From: Callaeas wilsoni
Taxonomy: Eukaryota > Chordata > Aves > Passeriformes > Callaeidae
Direction: 5' to 3'
DNA length: 64,000 nucleotides
Assembly: GCA_013398955.1 (NCBI GenBank)
Contig: VWPU01017392.1
Location: 124,001 to 188,000, forward strand
Numbering within the stretch: the first letter of the stretch is position 1; each line of letters opens with the position of its first letter. Under the pieces are notes generated by a model. That model was given only the letters and a program-made list of their open reading frames with translations, made no database searches and was not told the origin of the DNA. A program made the position numbers and the translations under genes. Shown here one piece after another: positions 38,313-50,358 of this stretch.

Positions 38313-41300
38313 CTTGAAGAACACAAAATCAGAATGAGATTTCCCCAATAAACAAAATTTTGGTTTTCCTTTTAACCCCATTTATCCTTCTGTATCCAAA
38401 GCATTCTATGTTAGTGAATTGTCTTGTAAGCAGCTTAACAGCCAAGCCAAATTCAACCCTGTGGTTTGAAATGTAGAAGGAGAAAAATATATCTTAGAAT
38501 TGCATGGTCATCTTTACTCAAACCTTAAACCTTTCTTACCAGAGGCAATTTGTTCTGGAACTTAGCTATATTCAGCACTACAAAATATTTCCTAGTAATT
38601 AAACTAAATGTAATTTAGTAAAGTAAATGCAGTGAAAGTCCATTAGTACATGTATTGGGCAAAGAAAGAGACACCAGTTTGGGCAGAAAGGCAGTAAAAA
38701 AAGAGGATTCCAGACATCCAAGGCGGGGGAAGAATTGGACAAGAAGCATGAAGCAGTATTGTTATGGGTGAGGTGTGACAAGGGAAGAGACAGAGCAGTA
38801 TATGCAGGTAGAAGTCGTTCCATCTGCTTGTATTTGGACAAGTTTGCAAACAAAGGTAACACAGGACAAAGTGGTGTGAGGCAGGGTGGGAAATGCACAA
38901 AAAAGTAGCTGCTATAGGTAAATATCATGGTGATAGCCGGTTCTGGAAGTGCTTTCATACTGCAAGTACACTTTCTTTGCTTTGGTTTCACAATATTCTC
39001 TTTTAAAAGCTTCTTTTTCCTTTACTAATATCTTAAGGAATTATTTAGCTGGACTTAGATTAGTAATCAGGACCTGGCAACAGCCAGGTGAAATGCCCTC
39101 CTTCTGCTGTAGGCTTTCAGTGTCACCTTGAGAGATTCAATGCCTTGTCTTCCCAACTTACTCTCACCTCACAGGAGTGGAGAGAAAATATGTTAAATAC
39201 TGTCAAATCTTGAGATATCAAGTGGCGGATACATTTGTATATACACACAGCTGGTTCAATACATATTCATATCACTGCTTATCGTTACCTGATAAAAGGG
39301 ACCAGGCAATACCTGAAGTGGGTAGATTTCTCTAAATAATTGCTGTTTGTGTCTTAGACAAAATTTTTAGTTTCACTAGAAGATCATCTCCAGCCCACTG
39401 TACACATGGTGTATAGGTACAGAATTAGAGCAATGGAGACACGTGAACTACAGGAGTGAAAAAAAGAAATGAGCTACAGCGTTTCCTACGCAGAGGAAGT
39501 TGATACCAAGTCAATTGGATCAGACTGATGAGAGTCTGGTTCTACTTGTCAGTACTTGTCTGGAAATTCATACCACATCCCTACAGGAGAAAGTGGGCAC
39601 TGACAGGGGAAACATCCTATACATTTAATCTATTTGAAATAAATCTTCATAGAAAGTTATTATGCAAGAGATCTTTGTTGCTGTTCATATTTAATCCTTT
39701 TAGGGTTTTTTTCCATTAGTTTCTTTTTACTTCCATGTAAAACAATCATTCCGTTTTGTAAGTGCAGCATTTTTTCATCTGGGCCACAGAAAATGGAAAT
39801 CCAGCATTTTTTAATTCCAGCTAAGAATGTCTTTGCAGCAATGGTCATATGACTCTGAGCTAGTTACACTAATGCTTTTAGAAGCATAACCACTCATTAT
39901 ATTAATTTTGATGACTCAGGGAAAGAAAAATGTTCTCTAACTTGCTTAATGGGATTTTTGGCCATCTTCCCAATAGCTACCTAAAAATTGCTGAGGTGAT
40001 TACTCACTATTGATTTTAGCTATGGATTTAGCCATTGATTTCAGGAAGCCAGGAATGGCAGATGGACCAGCACAATAGAATGCAAACAGGATTATAAGGA
40101 CAAAAATATTGTTGTGAAGATTCCTGTTGAACATATACTGATTTCCTTCGTTCCAATTAGTTTCCAATTGTGCTGTGGATTTCTTGGACCAGGGAGATAG
40201 CAGCAATGCAGTAAACCACATTGGCCTGTCAATAAATGGCATCTTGTTTCTTCAAACTAGCAAGAAATCATTACAATCTGGATCTTTGCTTTTGTGATTG
40301 GGTGCTCAAAGACAGCCCTTGCAAAAAGGAGCTCACAATACAGGAGGCAACTTCGTTGATCTAAGTAAGGGATCACTGACTGAACATGAGGAGGTGATGT
40401 ACTTCAGAGGCTCAATGTGAGAAATGCAAACCTAGTTAGTAGGTAATGAAGCTCTCTTCTTGCTGAGGTAGTAGTGACAGAGTACGGGCTGAGTTCTTTC
40501 TGTAATATCTCGTTGCAGGGGGACAAAGACACATGTGAGTTAGTGTGCTTGAAATTGCCTACTATTAAACTGCACATCAGAGCTGATCAAGGTTAGAAAG
40601 CTTCATGAAAGACTAGACTGAAGGTGTTGTCTGACACTGTTTCTCTGGAGTGTCCTTGCACGTTGCTAAGGAAACGAAAAGAGATAAAACAAAGATGGTC
40701 ATAGCTGTTCAGATGAAAGAATCTGAGATGAATGAGGGAGGCTAAGTATTTTCTGTTTGGTAACAGGGCCAAACTCTGGCTCTAAACTACAGACCTTGTC
40801 ATGTGGGAGAAATGTGAAAAGAAACCACGTGGTAGCAGGAAAATGACTGCACTTTTGACGGCTTCCACTGGATTCCCTTTTCCTTGATCTTGGTAAAAGC
40901 AGATCAGCTGCCTTTGAATGCACGCAGTGTCTAGTTTCAGTCCACCATCTGAATCCTTTGGAGACAAAAAGAGCCTAGCCCCACCTTCTGTATTACTCTG
41001 CTTCCTTGTTTGCATCTTCCTGCCCCCACACCCCTCTACCCCACCACACTACTGTGTAGGATCCTGTGGCTGTAATTAAAGTAATGTGGGATTTTGACCC
41101 CACAACCTCTCTGTGTTCTATTATCCCTGTTTTTAGGGATTAAATATAGACAGAAGATGATTTAACTGCTTTAAAAGAAAGAGGAAAAGGTTTTGACTGT
41201 GACATGAATCAAACCTATATCACTAGACTTTCAGTATCATGCACTGCACATTTTTATTCCTAGGCATTGTTTCCACTTGTATTAGTCTGCTACATTCCCC

Positions 41301-42476
41301 TTTATCGCTCTTCATATGAGTTATAGCTTAGTTTTCTGTGTGGTTTTCCTCTGGCTTCCACATCTCTGACTAGCAGCAGTTTAACCAAAAGCCTTTAGCC
41401 TACAAAATAGCTGGGGATGCTCAATGGTATGTAGACATACAGATGTTTTTCTATGACTCATAAGAGGATGCTTTGTTGAAGTCAGGAAAGCACAGAGGGC
41501 TTGAGTTCCTTTGCTTTCTTCCTGAAATCCATCCTTTCCCTGATATCACTTTAGCAACCAGATTTTCATTGTCAATGAATGAAGTTTGAACTGGAAGAAA
41601 AAAAGAAAAAACAAAAAAACAGAAGAGAAAGTTTTATTGATTGGAGAGACCTACAGCCATTAAGATACCAAATCAAAGAAAGAAAACCAAGGTGTTTCGC
41701 TTACTCATCAGTCTTTTCAGTTTCAAATAGCTAGATCTTGGACTCATAAAGTTTACATATATTCTAATAGGTCCATGCTAAATTCACTGCATATACAGCA
41801 GGAAAGAAAAAAGCAGTTGAAAAAAAGGTTAGGTCATCCATTAACAAGACTGTGTTTCCTTGTTTCATTTCTTTTTTTATAGTCACCCCATCCCCAAGAA
41901 ATCTTCTAGCTTCTGGTTCTCAGAAATGTAAAATTATTTTTACTCCTTTAAGCATGAAGAACCTGCAGTTCACTATGTATATGGTATCTTCTAAGTGAGA
42001 ATTCCTGCAGAGTGGCAACCTGCATATTTTGAATTATGCTAGTATTTCCAGCCTGCTTCTCTCCCATAGAATCTTACCTGCTATTTGACTGTCTTTAAAA
42101 CTAGCCGAGAAAATTATCACATTGACTGCAAAGTTCCTGATACGATAGCATTTATACTGTCAGGACACTGAACTTGACAATTTTAGTAAATTTCAATATC
42201 TCTGTCTAATACTTGACTGCCTTCTACCCAAGGGGTTTTGGTCAGAGTAAGTGATGAATGGATGAAGACTGAATAGAGATATACATCCTCTCTTTGGTTA
42301 ATTTAAACCATTGTCAACAACTAGAGAGGCAAAAAGGATGAGAGGATCAGATTCCTCAATACTGAGGGAATCTTCCCACATAGAAATTATTTCTCCAAGA
42401 TGGAAAAAAATGCCTTTGTTGCAGAAAACCATGCAGTTAAAACAGTTAATGATACTGTAACTCAACTAAAATGCTA

Positions 42477-42487
42477 CCCCCCCCCCC
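42477..42487. repeat. Run of eleven C residues
   Basis: An uninterrupted C run is followed by A and CC in the MOCOS intron. It is a G-tract on the other strand and prone to sequencing error. No function is inferred. Confidence 0.9.
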
Positions 42488-45400
42488 ACCAGTGATTTGG
42501 AAACAAGTGCTGATTTTTTTTTCCTTCTGACCTACTTCTTATTAAATTGTATTAAACAAGATTAAGTATGCATTTGCATCAGCAACAGCGTTTCACAGTC
42601 AAATGCTGGATGACAGAAAGAGCTAGCTTATTTTCTCTCCAATTCCATTCCATGAATCAGTGAATTAATTTACCATTGGATGTGGAGAACAGCGTCATGA
42701 AGCCTGTTTTATAACCAGCCATCAGTGGTGTGCAGTGAAATTCTTGTAATGAGCAAATCCATCAGACAGACAAACTGCTCTGATATTTAGGCATTGGCAT
42801 TGTAGAAAGCAGAATGAGAAGTCCTAATCCCAATTCCTGAAGGACAGTACTTGCCAGTATTGAATTATATGATCGTTTTTGTCAGAACACTTCATGATGT
42901 ATTATAAAAAGTTCCTTTATTCATGTGAATAATTCTTGTGATACTCAGTAAGATAACTTACACAAATAAGTACTTGCTTGAATAAGAGCTACAGAATTGC
43001 GTCCTACGGGAATGACTTCAACAGGGGTTTCTACAGCATTCATCATTCTTAGTGAAAGTCTTAGACTTAGTTGATTAGGAATAATGCAAAATTATGTGCT
43101 ATTTGTAAATCTTTACTCTCGTTTAGCATATACGTACCTACGGCAAGTATCATGCTCAGACTTATTTCAGTGGAACCTGAAGCCAGAGAAAAGCTTACAG
43201 CTTTCACTGAGTGCCCCAGAAGCCCTGAAGTGAAAGGTTAGCAGAAGTCAGTCATTTAGCAAATGCAGAGAAGTCACCAGTGCATTGTGTGACAGGGAAT
43301 GGGAAAGCAGAACACACCAGAATCTCATTTTTTCTCAGAGCTTTCCAGCTGATGAGTGTCAACTAAAATACCAGATTTCCAAGAGGGGACTGCTGTAGGG
43401 TAATGCATTAAAGAGAGGAGGGGGGAAAACTCCCCACTTCAATATTTTTTATATATATATTTTTTTAAAATGTACTTCTGAGATAGAGCACTATGAAAAA
43501 AAACCCCAAACGTGAGCATTTGATCAATCTGGCAACACCAAAGGAAAACTCACTGATGGAAAAAAACCCAAACCTGTTTTAAAAAATTGATTTAGGTGAA
43601 CTTCATTTATGTATCTTTATTAAATTTGAAGACCGTGACTTGGAAGTGTGAAAAGCACATTTTGCTTGTCAAAAATCTAGACAATGTGACATCAGAAGTG
43701 TTGGGGTGTGAAGCAGCCTACAGGGCCAGGCCCACAGTAAAAAGCCTCAAAAAAAGTAATGAGTGCCAAGGGGCTCTGAGAGACAGAAGGGATTCTAAGA
43801 TAGCATGATGGCTTGATTACCATGCCCTCACTGACTGAAATCAGTAAAAATGCTGCAAGATTTCTGCATTTGTTTTGCAGTTTAATTGTAGTATTTAATC
43901 TCTAAAAGACCAGGGCACAATAGTTCCAAATACTGGACTCAGGCAGTTACCAAAACTGATAATCTAAGTACATTAAGCTGTGTACTTATCATTAGTACCA
44001 TTCATGCTTCTGTGCCTTCATTGATTAATGCATTCCTGGCTCCCAAAAGTCAGCCTCCACTGTTACAGACAGAGCTGCAAGTGATGTTCTGTATTTCATA
44101 ACCCTGAGCTCAATATCCATTATTGCTCCTTATGGCAATTTTAAAGATGTGCTTTATTTAAGGAAGCTTTTCTTCATTGAAATAACTGTAACAGATGTTT
44201 TATGTTCTATTTGTTCTGCTATGTGGTAGCACTGCAGAGAGAGATTAAATTAACTCCCCAAGTAGTGTATTTCTAGGGTGAAACTAAATGAGAAGAAATC
44301 AAAACATATGTCCAAATGAAAATGAAGCATCTATTCAAGGGACAGATATTTTTGCAATGCTGCCTTTACTGTTTCTTTACATGGTGTCACGGTTTCCAGT
44401 GAAAAGCATGCATCACATTCCCAAGATCATTGGTGATGACATTGGTGATAATGAACTTCAGTTAATACTAAAGCTATTCATAACTTATCTTTTTCCTTTT
44501 TCCTCCTGAATCACAACTCCTATATTCCTCTAATGGTCATGTTTTTATGATCTTAGTAGTCCTTGTCTAATGTACAGATTAATACATATTACAATAAAAG
44601 TATTATTGTAGAAGAGGATCGGATTGCATGGCTAGAATAAAATTACCATTCATTAAAGAACAGTGATAACTTATTTGACAAAATTTTAAAAAATAAATTA
44701 AAATCTTGTTTGCAATTCCTTGAAGATGTGTCATGGAAACATCATTAAACTATCTACATTTTGATAAACAAGGCTGCCTCAGGAATGTTTCTTTTTAAAA
44801 GTATTAATAGTAAAAAGATCATATATTTTAAAGCTTTTTGTACACTTAGTAAATAAGCCAAAACACTGTACAATTTCAGTAGTGAAGTATGTCATGATTT
44901 TTGCCTTGCTTGTCATCATTAACAGAACGACAGATCCACCCACAAGTCACTAGCACCATGACAAATGGTGCTATGGCAGAATGACAACTTCTCTCATCTA
45001 AATGAAAAAAGACGTCAAGAAAATGTCACTGTTCCCATATTGAAGTTTTCTGACAAAATAAAGCTAGCGACACCACAACAGTCTCTCTCAACAGATGCCT
45101 TTTACTAAAACTTCAATTTGAGAAACATGCTTTAAAAACAAGATATTCTCCAAGGCATTAATCATCAATAGGGATCTTGGGGCTGAATGTATTCTCTGCT
45201 TTCCAAGTCTATATATATGGAGTTATTTTTATTATCTCTCTGTTGGAGAATCAAACAATTCTGAACTGAACTAGTGGCGCAGAACATATTTAAATGTGAA
45301 CTTGAGAACTCATGTGCTACAGCAATGTAGAATTTTTGTGTATACAGCACATTTTTGTGCAGAGACCCTTGTGACCCATATATGAAAAAAAACCCAAGAA

Positions 45401-45737
45401 CTCTGTTTGAACTGCTTTTAGCAGAGCTAAATACTGTTTAGGCTGAATTACTTCAGCATGGAGTAAGTTCTAACAGAAGGCTTGGTTTTTCTAGCCACTG
45501 AGATAGGGACTTTAAAGGTGCTTGGTGCCTCTCACAGAGATGCCTCTCAACTCAGAGATGTCAGAAGATAGAAGATTGCTATGTCAAGACAGAAGATAGA
45601 CTGAATTATACCAGAAAGTGTTTGGTGTATATGTATTGGGCCATTATCTTGTACAGAGGGAATTTATGTTAAAAATAATAAGAGCCAGTAGAGATTTAGC
45701 CAGCTAGAAAAGCTAAGTTGAACATTTATACTGATAC

Positions 45738-45925
45738 CTCAGATGAAGCATGAGCTCACAGTTAGGGAAGGAGTTAGTATGAGTTGGTTGACATTCTTTT
45801 TCCTGCCCCTTTAGGCTGAGCTGTTGCTGTGCATCCAGCTGAGCCGGAGCTTCCTGCATGGAGGATTCGGTCACTGGTACAGCAGACTCCCCTGAGTTTG
45901 CAGCGTGGTCATTCACAGAGCTCTC
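45738..45925 (-). other. Candidate antisense exon (coding-like, unrecognised)
   Basis: Read on the minus strand, a pyrimidine-rich acceptor-like tract ending ACAAAAG is followed by a 188-nt open segment. It opens ESSVNDHAANSGES, has a glutamine-rich middle (LDAQQQ) and ends near HLR at a donor-like GAG|gtatca. Without splicing the frame stops at 45713. The peptide is hydrophilic and looks disordered; I know no family for it. It begins in phase 0, which fits the phase-0 end of the candidate exon at 46678-46736. This could be a real antisense gene, a decayed pseudogene or coincidence. Confidence 0.25.
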
Positions 45926-46179
45926 CTTTTGTAGAAGAGGAGCAAAAGCACACAGGGGTTAATGCAAGCTGTGCAAGGTTGTTTTGGGAGTCTGTGGTAG
46001 AGGTGGGGTCAGATTCCATGCATTTGACCGTCCTTTCTTGCAGTCTTGACCAGCAATGTTCATCATTTTTTGTCAAAGAAATAATTGGTGGTAGCTCAGC
46101 TATCTTTGATGCTGCTGCTGCTGTTGCTTTTTGAAATCAATATAGAGCATTTCCAGGTCCCTTCAGTGAGGTTCCATGG

Positions 46180-46239
46180 TTTCTTAGCTGTGCTAAGAAG
46201 ATCCCTGTGGTGTGCTTCCCTTTTTTCTTAGCTGTGCTA
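46180..46239. repeat. 16-bp direct repeat pair
   Basis: The string tttcttagctgtgcta occurs at 46180-46195 and again at 46224-46239, 44 bp apart. It lies between the two candidate antisense exons. It may be a local duplication that later diverged in the spacer. Confidence 0.8.
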
Positions 46240-46677
46240 CGAAACACTGACAATCCATATCCCTTGCAGTGCTCTCCTCCCAGTGCATGCATATGTATGT
46301 CTCCTTCTGAGGCACATATGGGCATGTTCTTCTGTTCTCTTTGCACATCATTTTCATTCCTTCTCATAATTTATTCATGCTAGTTTGTCATGAAGTATTG
46401 TATTTCTGCCCATTCATTAGTCAGTGGATGATAAAGAAATGGTGTAATACCAAACAGCACAAGGAAGAAATGCACCAGGGACTCTGTAGATGGGGTGGTT
46501 GTATGTGCAAGACTCAAGGAGACATTCCGGTTCATTCCCTGTCCTGACAGATGTTATTGCTTACTGAGGAGCTGATCCTTCCAACACTTCTGTGCCAAAA
46601 TCCCACAGATGCCATCATTTTCTGTAATGAGGGCTTGCAGTTTCAGATCCTTGGAGCACAATGTTTTCTTTAGCTAC

Positions 46678-46736
46678 CTGGAAAGGTGCCCCAGGCTTCT
46701 CTTCGGTCTCTTCAGAGGCAGTTGCAGGTGGTGGCT
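46678..46736 (-). other. Candidate antisense exon (short, coding-like)
   Basis: On the minus strand a GTGTCTTGACAG acceptor-like site precedes 59 nt that encode, after two partial-codon bases, PPPATASEETEEKPGAPFQ. The segment is followed by a donor-like CAG|gtagct. It ends in phase 0, compatible with the next candidate exon at 45925. If the donor is not used the frame continues for 20 more codons to a TGA. The composition (P, E, T, A) suggests a disordered region. No homologue is recognised. Confidence 0.22.
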
Positions 46737-47120
46737 CTGTCAAGACACCGAGTAACACCTGGCTGTAGATCTGTAATTAGCAGTACTGATGTGAATACAC
46801 CTGCTCACAGGTTTAAAATTCAGCAGATGTAGGGGCATTTACAGGATCAGGACTTGATTGTGTGTGTTTTGTGTGGAGTAGCTGCTCAATGCTAAGGTAA
46901 ACATCTCTGCTTCTACCACTGTTTTCTTCTAGCTGAAATAACAAAGTTGAAAAATACTAAATCTGTATGGGAATGGTAAAAGCTACCGTAAGTTCTTAGT
47001 TGTTTAGAGACATAATTTATCTCCATTGATTTCTACCTCTAAAACATTGTATCTTGTTGACCACAACTTTAAAATATCTGTTTTTCATTCTTCTCCTATA
47101 TCTTCTGGTGGATTGGAAAG

Positions 47121-47237
47121 GTGGACAACATGGCCAGTCTCCACAACATACATGTTCGTACAGGCTGCTTCTGTAACACGGGAGCCTGCCAGATGCATTT
47201 GGATATGAGCAATGAGGACATCCAGAGGAACCTGCAG
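47121..47237 (+). CDS. MOCOS: MOCOS internal exon with the catalytic-cysteine motif
   Basis: The exon is 117 nt, 39 whole codons, phase 0 at both ends. It begins VDNMASLHNIHVRTG and holds GCFCNTGAC, the conserved cysteine cluster of MOCOS/ABA3 sulfurases. In plant ABA3 a cysteine of this motif carries the persulfide that is handed to the molybdenum cofactor; I transfer that role by homology. The donor is CAG|gttagt. The acceptor is unusual: the pyrimidine tract (about 47080-47107) is separated from the AG by a purine-rich GGTGGATTGGAA, so it looks weak. The upstream frame starting at 47026 is intron read-through in another phase. Confidence 0.96.
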
Positions 47238-49914
47238 GTTAGTTTCTGAATGTGATTAGACTTTTACAGCTAAAGTAAGTGTATCATGTCCCATGGCTTT
47301 TAGTGTCTGTGACTTTATGAATGAAGTTAAATTTGATTTGCTTTCTATGAACTTTCAACTCACTTGCCTTGTTAACTAAATTAACTGAAATTCAGTTCAT
47401 TGAAACAAGGTATTGGAATAAAATCATTTGATGGACACAGAGAAGTATGTGTTGCTTGTTATTATTTTATTGGAGAATAGGAAATTGGGACTTCTTGTTT
47501 GGTTTTGGAATTGCATGATATCCAAGCTTCCAGCAGAATAGAATTTCCTGTACAATTCCTCTCATGTTTTTAACTATTCTTGATTAATTATTGTGCATAA
47601 TAATATTCAAGTCCTGTAGATCTATTGCTGTTGGGTGTTACAGTTTAAAATACATATGCAAATTGAACAGGAAACAGTAAAGACAAATACACAGTGAGTC
47701 TCAGAGAAGGAAGTAAATTTAGATGACATCTACTTAAATTACTGGTGTGTTCAATTGTTAGAATATGAATGTAAAGACTGTTTTCAAGATTACTAATGTT
47801 TTCCAGAAGCTGTCATTAAAAGATGTATAGCAGGATGCATTATAGTGAAGTGGAGGAGGCTTCCTGTCTGCATATTTGTCAGAGTTTGAAATTACAGTAA
47901 ATTAATTCAGAACAATCAAAATTTTAATTGATGGTGTTCTTCAAAACGTTAAAAAAAAATCTCTAATGGCTTTAATGATATTATAGCTCCCTTACAATTT
48001 CAGAGACATATAGATAATTTTGCAAACACACTTACATGCAGGACTGATAGCACAAGTTCTTAAAGGCTGCTGCAGTTCTTTAATCCTTGGCAAAACAGTG
48101 CTTTGATTTGCTGTGGAAGCCCTCTCCTCTGGGAAAGCAAAAAAGGGTCTACCCTTCTGCTGAAGTGAAAAATGCCAAATAACCAGCTGGAATGCTCTTG
48201 GATCTCCTTATACAAGGAGGATTCTGCTAAGGAGTGAGTAACTTCTTTTAGGTCTATATCATTTAAATGGGGATAGGCTAAACTTAAATTTGTGGAGAGG
48301 CACTTAATCTGCCAAAGGTTCTATAATGAGGTGGTACAGTTGCACAGTCGTTATTTTGGGACATTCCATTCCCATCCGTGCTTTGAGAAGGATCAGGATG
48401 AGTTATTGACAACATTACTGTGTAGAGGAAGGCATCTTTTATCACGTTATTTGCACGTATACTTCAGTTTTGTCTTTTCCCAGGATGCTGGCTGTATCTT
48501 CCTTCCCCGATGAAGATTTACATGATAAAATGCCTGTGAGGGAGGACTTTCTGTCCTCAAGGGTCCCTGGAGAAGTGTGGTTAGTTTTCTTAGAATGTTA
48601 TGTAGAAACTCCTTTACTTATTTGCACAGCAGCAACCTCTCTCCCCAGTCAATCAAGCAATATTTGGCAGAAGGGTTACAGAAGGGTATATTAACAGATG
48701 CAAGCTAATTTTGCAAATGTTGCTTCTGCTCTGTTGTCAAGGATAAAAACTACATCACACTGCATTAAAATATTTACTACTGTGTTGCATGCTTTGACAT
48801 AGATGTAGGGTTTTTCTTTCTCCTTCCATAAATGGCATCTGTGTTCACTGTCCTGTGACATTTCTTGCTTAAAAAAAGCCCTCATGTAAATAAACTATTC
48901 ACATTTCCATTTTTAATGTAACAGAAATGTGTAAATAAATTAAATTCTGAGGGAAAAACCACAACAGCTACTACACTTAGGGAATAGGATGCTGAATTAG
49001 GACTAAATCTTATGTCCATTAGTAAGCTAATATTACATGGATGAACAAAGGGGACTCTAGCTTGCTTCACTGGTGGTGAGTGGCAGCGCTTGCTGACTGA
49101 CTTAAAGAATGAGAAACTTTTGCTCTTAAGGGAAAGTTTTCCATAGAGTCTTGTATGAGGAATGTATCAGATAGGTATCTACATGGAGGTCACTATAGGG
49201 CTTTCAAAGAATTTTTCAACAAAAGTTTTTAAAGTGGAAACTTGTGGTCTTCAAAGGAGGAAGTGTTAGAGGAAAGACTAGTTCCCTTCATCCTGAAAGC
49301 AGCATGTTGGCTGGATCAGCAAGACAGATTTGATGACTATTCCAATGTCACTTTGGATGTCTGAGCTCTAGGTTCAAGTCTCTGCTTTGCTGATATCCTA
49401 GATTAGTTTTCTGCTGTTTGGACTACTTAACACAAGCCATGAATAAGCCACTGTTGGTATAAAATGGAACTCTTCTGACAGTGAATATCAAGAAAACTGC
49501 CCCAGAAAAATCAACTCTCTCATGGTTTGTTCACTTACCTGAACATAATATCACAGTTTAATTCCCAGTGAACTATGCAGGTGAGACTGCAATATCCCTG
49601 GAGATTGTCCTAGCTGACAATCATGGGACATACAACCTCTTTGTGATTCTTGATATGTTTTTGTGAAGTATCTCTTCCCCTAGAGTAGAATAGGACAAGC
49701 ACCTCAAAATTATCTCTTCGTAACCTGAGTAAATCATAAGATGATTGAGGGTTTTTTCCTCCATTTTCTCTTTTTATTGATGAGTTAACCTTCTATTTTT
49801 TACAACAGTTTTTCAGGTTAGAGTTAAGAGACTCATTAATAACTAGGTAAAATTAGAAAGAAATAAAGCAAAGTATCATGACAGCTCTCTGGTTTTCTTC
49901 CTACTTCAAACTAG
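47238..49914 (+). other. MOCOS: MOCOS intron, 2.7 kb
   Basis: The intron runs from GTTAGT to CAAACTAG. I see no repeat, RNA gene or further exon. Short open frames at 48292-48694 are chance. Confidence 0.92.
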
Positions 49915-50358
49915 GCTGGCCACGTCTGTGGAGATAACATAGACCTAATTGATGGACGTCCCACTGGTTCTGTGAGAATATCCTTTGGCTACATGTCTTC
50001 TTTTGAAGATGCACAGACTTTTTTGAATTTCATCATAGCCACCAGACTCTCCAAATCGGCTGCTGAGATTCCTTTCCAGTCTGTTACAAAGCCGACGACA
50101 GAGTCTGTTCCAGATGACCACCTTTCTTTTAACAATGCAGATAAATTGTCGCCGATACTGCAAGTCTCGGACGGAGAACTCAGGAATATTCCATCTGAGA
50201 CAGAGACAACTGACAGCTGGCAGCCACCAGAGCCTGAGGCAGAAAGCATAAGGGCAACTGTTTCTGAGACTGCAGTGCCAACATGTAAAAAAGGTGGCAA
50301 GCCCATCACTGTCGCCAAAATTTACCTCTACCCAATCAAGTCCTGCTCTGCATTTGAG
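49915..50358 (+). CDS. MOCOS: MOCOS internal exon: end of desulfurase domain, linker, start of MOSC region
   Basis: A 444-nt exon of 148 codons, phase 0 at both ends. Residues 1 to about 45 (AGHVCGDNIDLIDG, PTGSVRISFGYM, then DAQTFLNFI) close the NifS-like domain; the SVRISFGYM block is highly conserved in class V enzymes. Residues about 46 to 128 form a serine-, threonine- and glutamate-rich linker unlike human in detail, as expected for a disordered hinge. Residues about 129 to 148 (ITVAKIYLYPIKSCSAFE) start the MOSC N-terminal beta-barrel domain, which helps bind the cofactor. The acceptor is CTACTTCAAACTAG and the donor GAG|gtatgt. Long frames on the opposite strand are shadows of this exon. 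Confidence 0.97.

Larger units (their letters stand above)
32657..47120 (+). other. MOCOS: MOCOS intron, 14.5 kb
   Basis: The intron joins the 32457 and 47121 exons; both boundaries are GT and AG and both are phase 0. It holds an AT microsatellite (34257-34332), a CR1 tail on the minus strand (38203-38312), an 11-C run (42477-42487), a small 8-bp-arm hairpin (36153-36171) and the antisense coding-like patch near 46 kb. Otherwise I see nothing supported. Confidence 0.9.
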
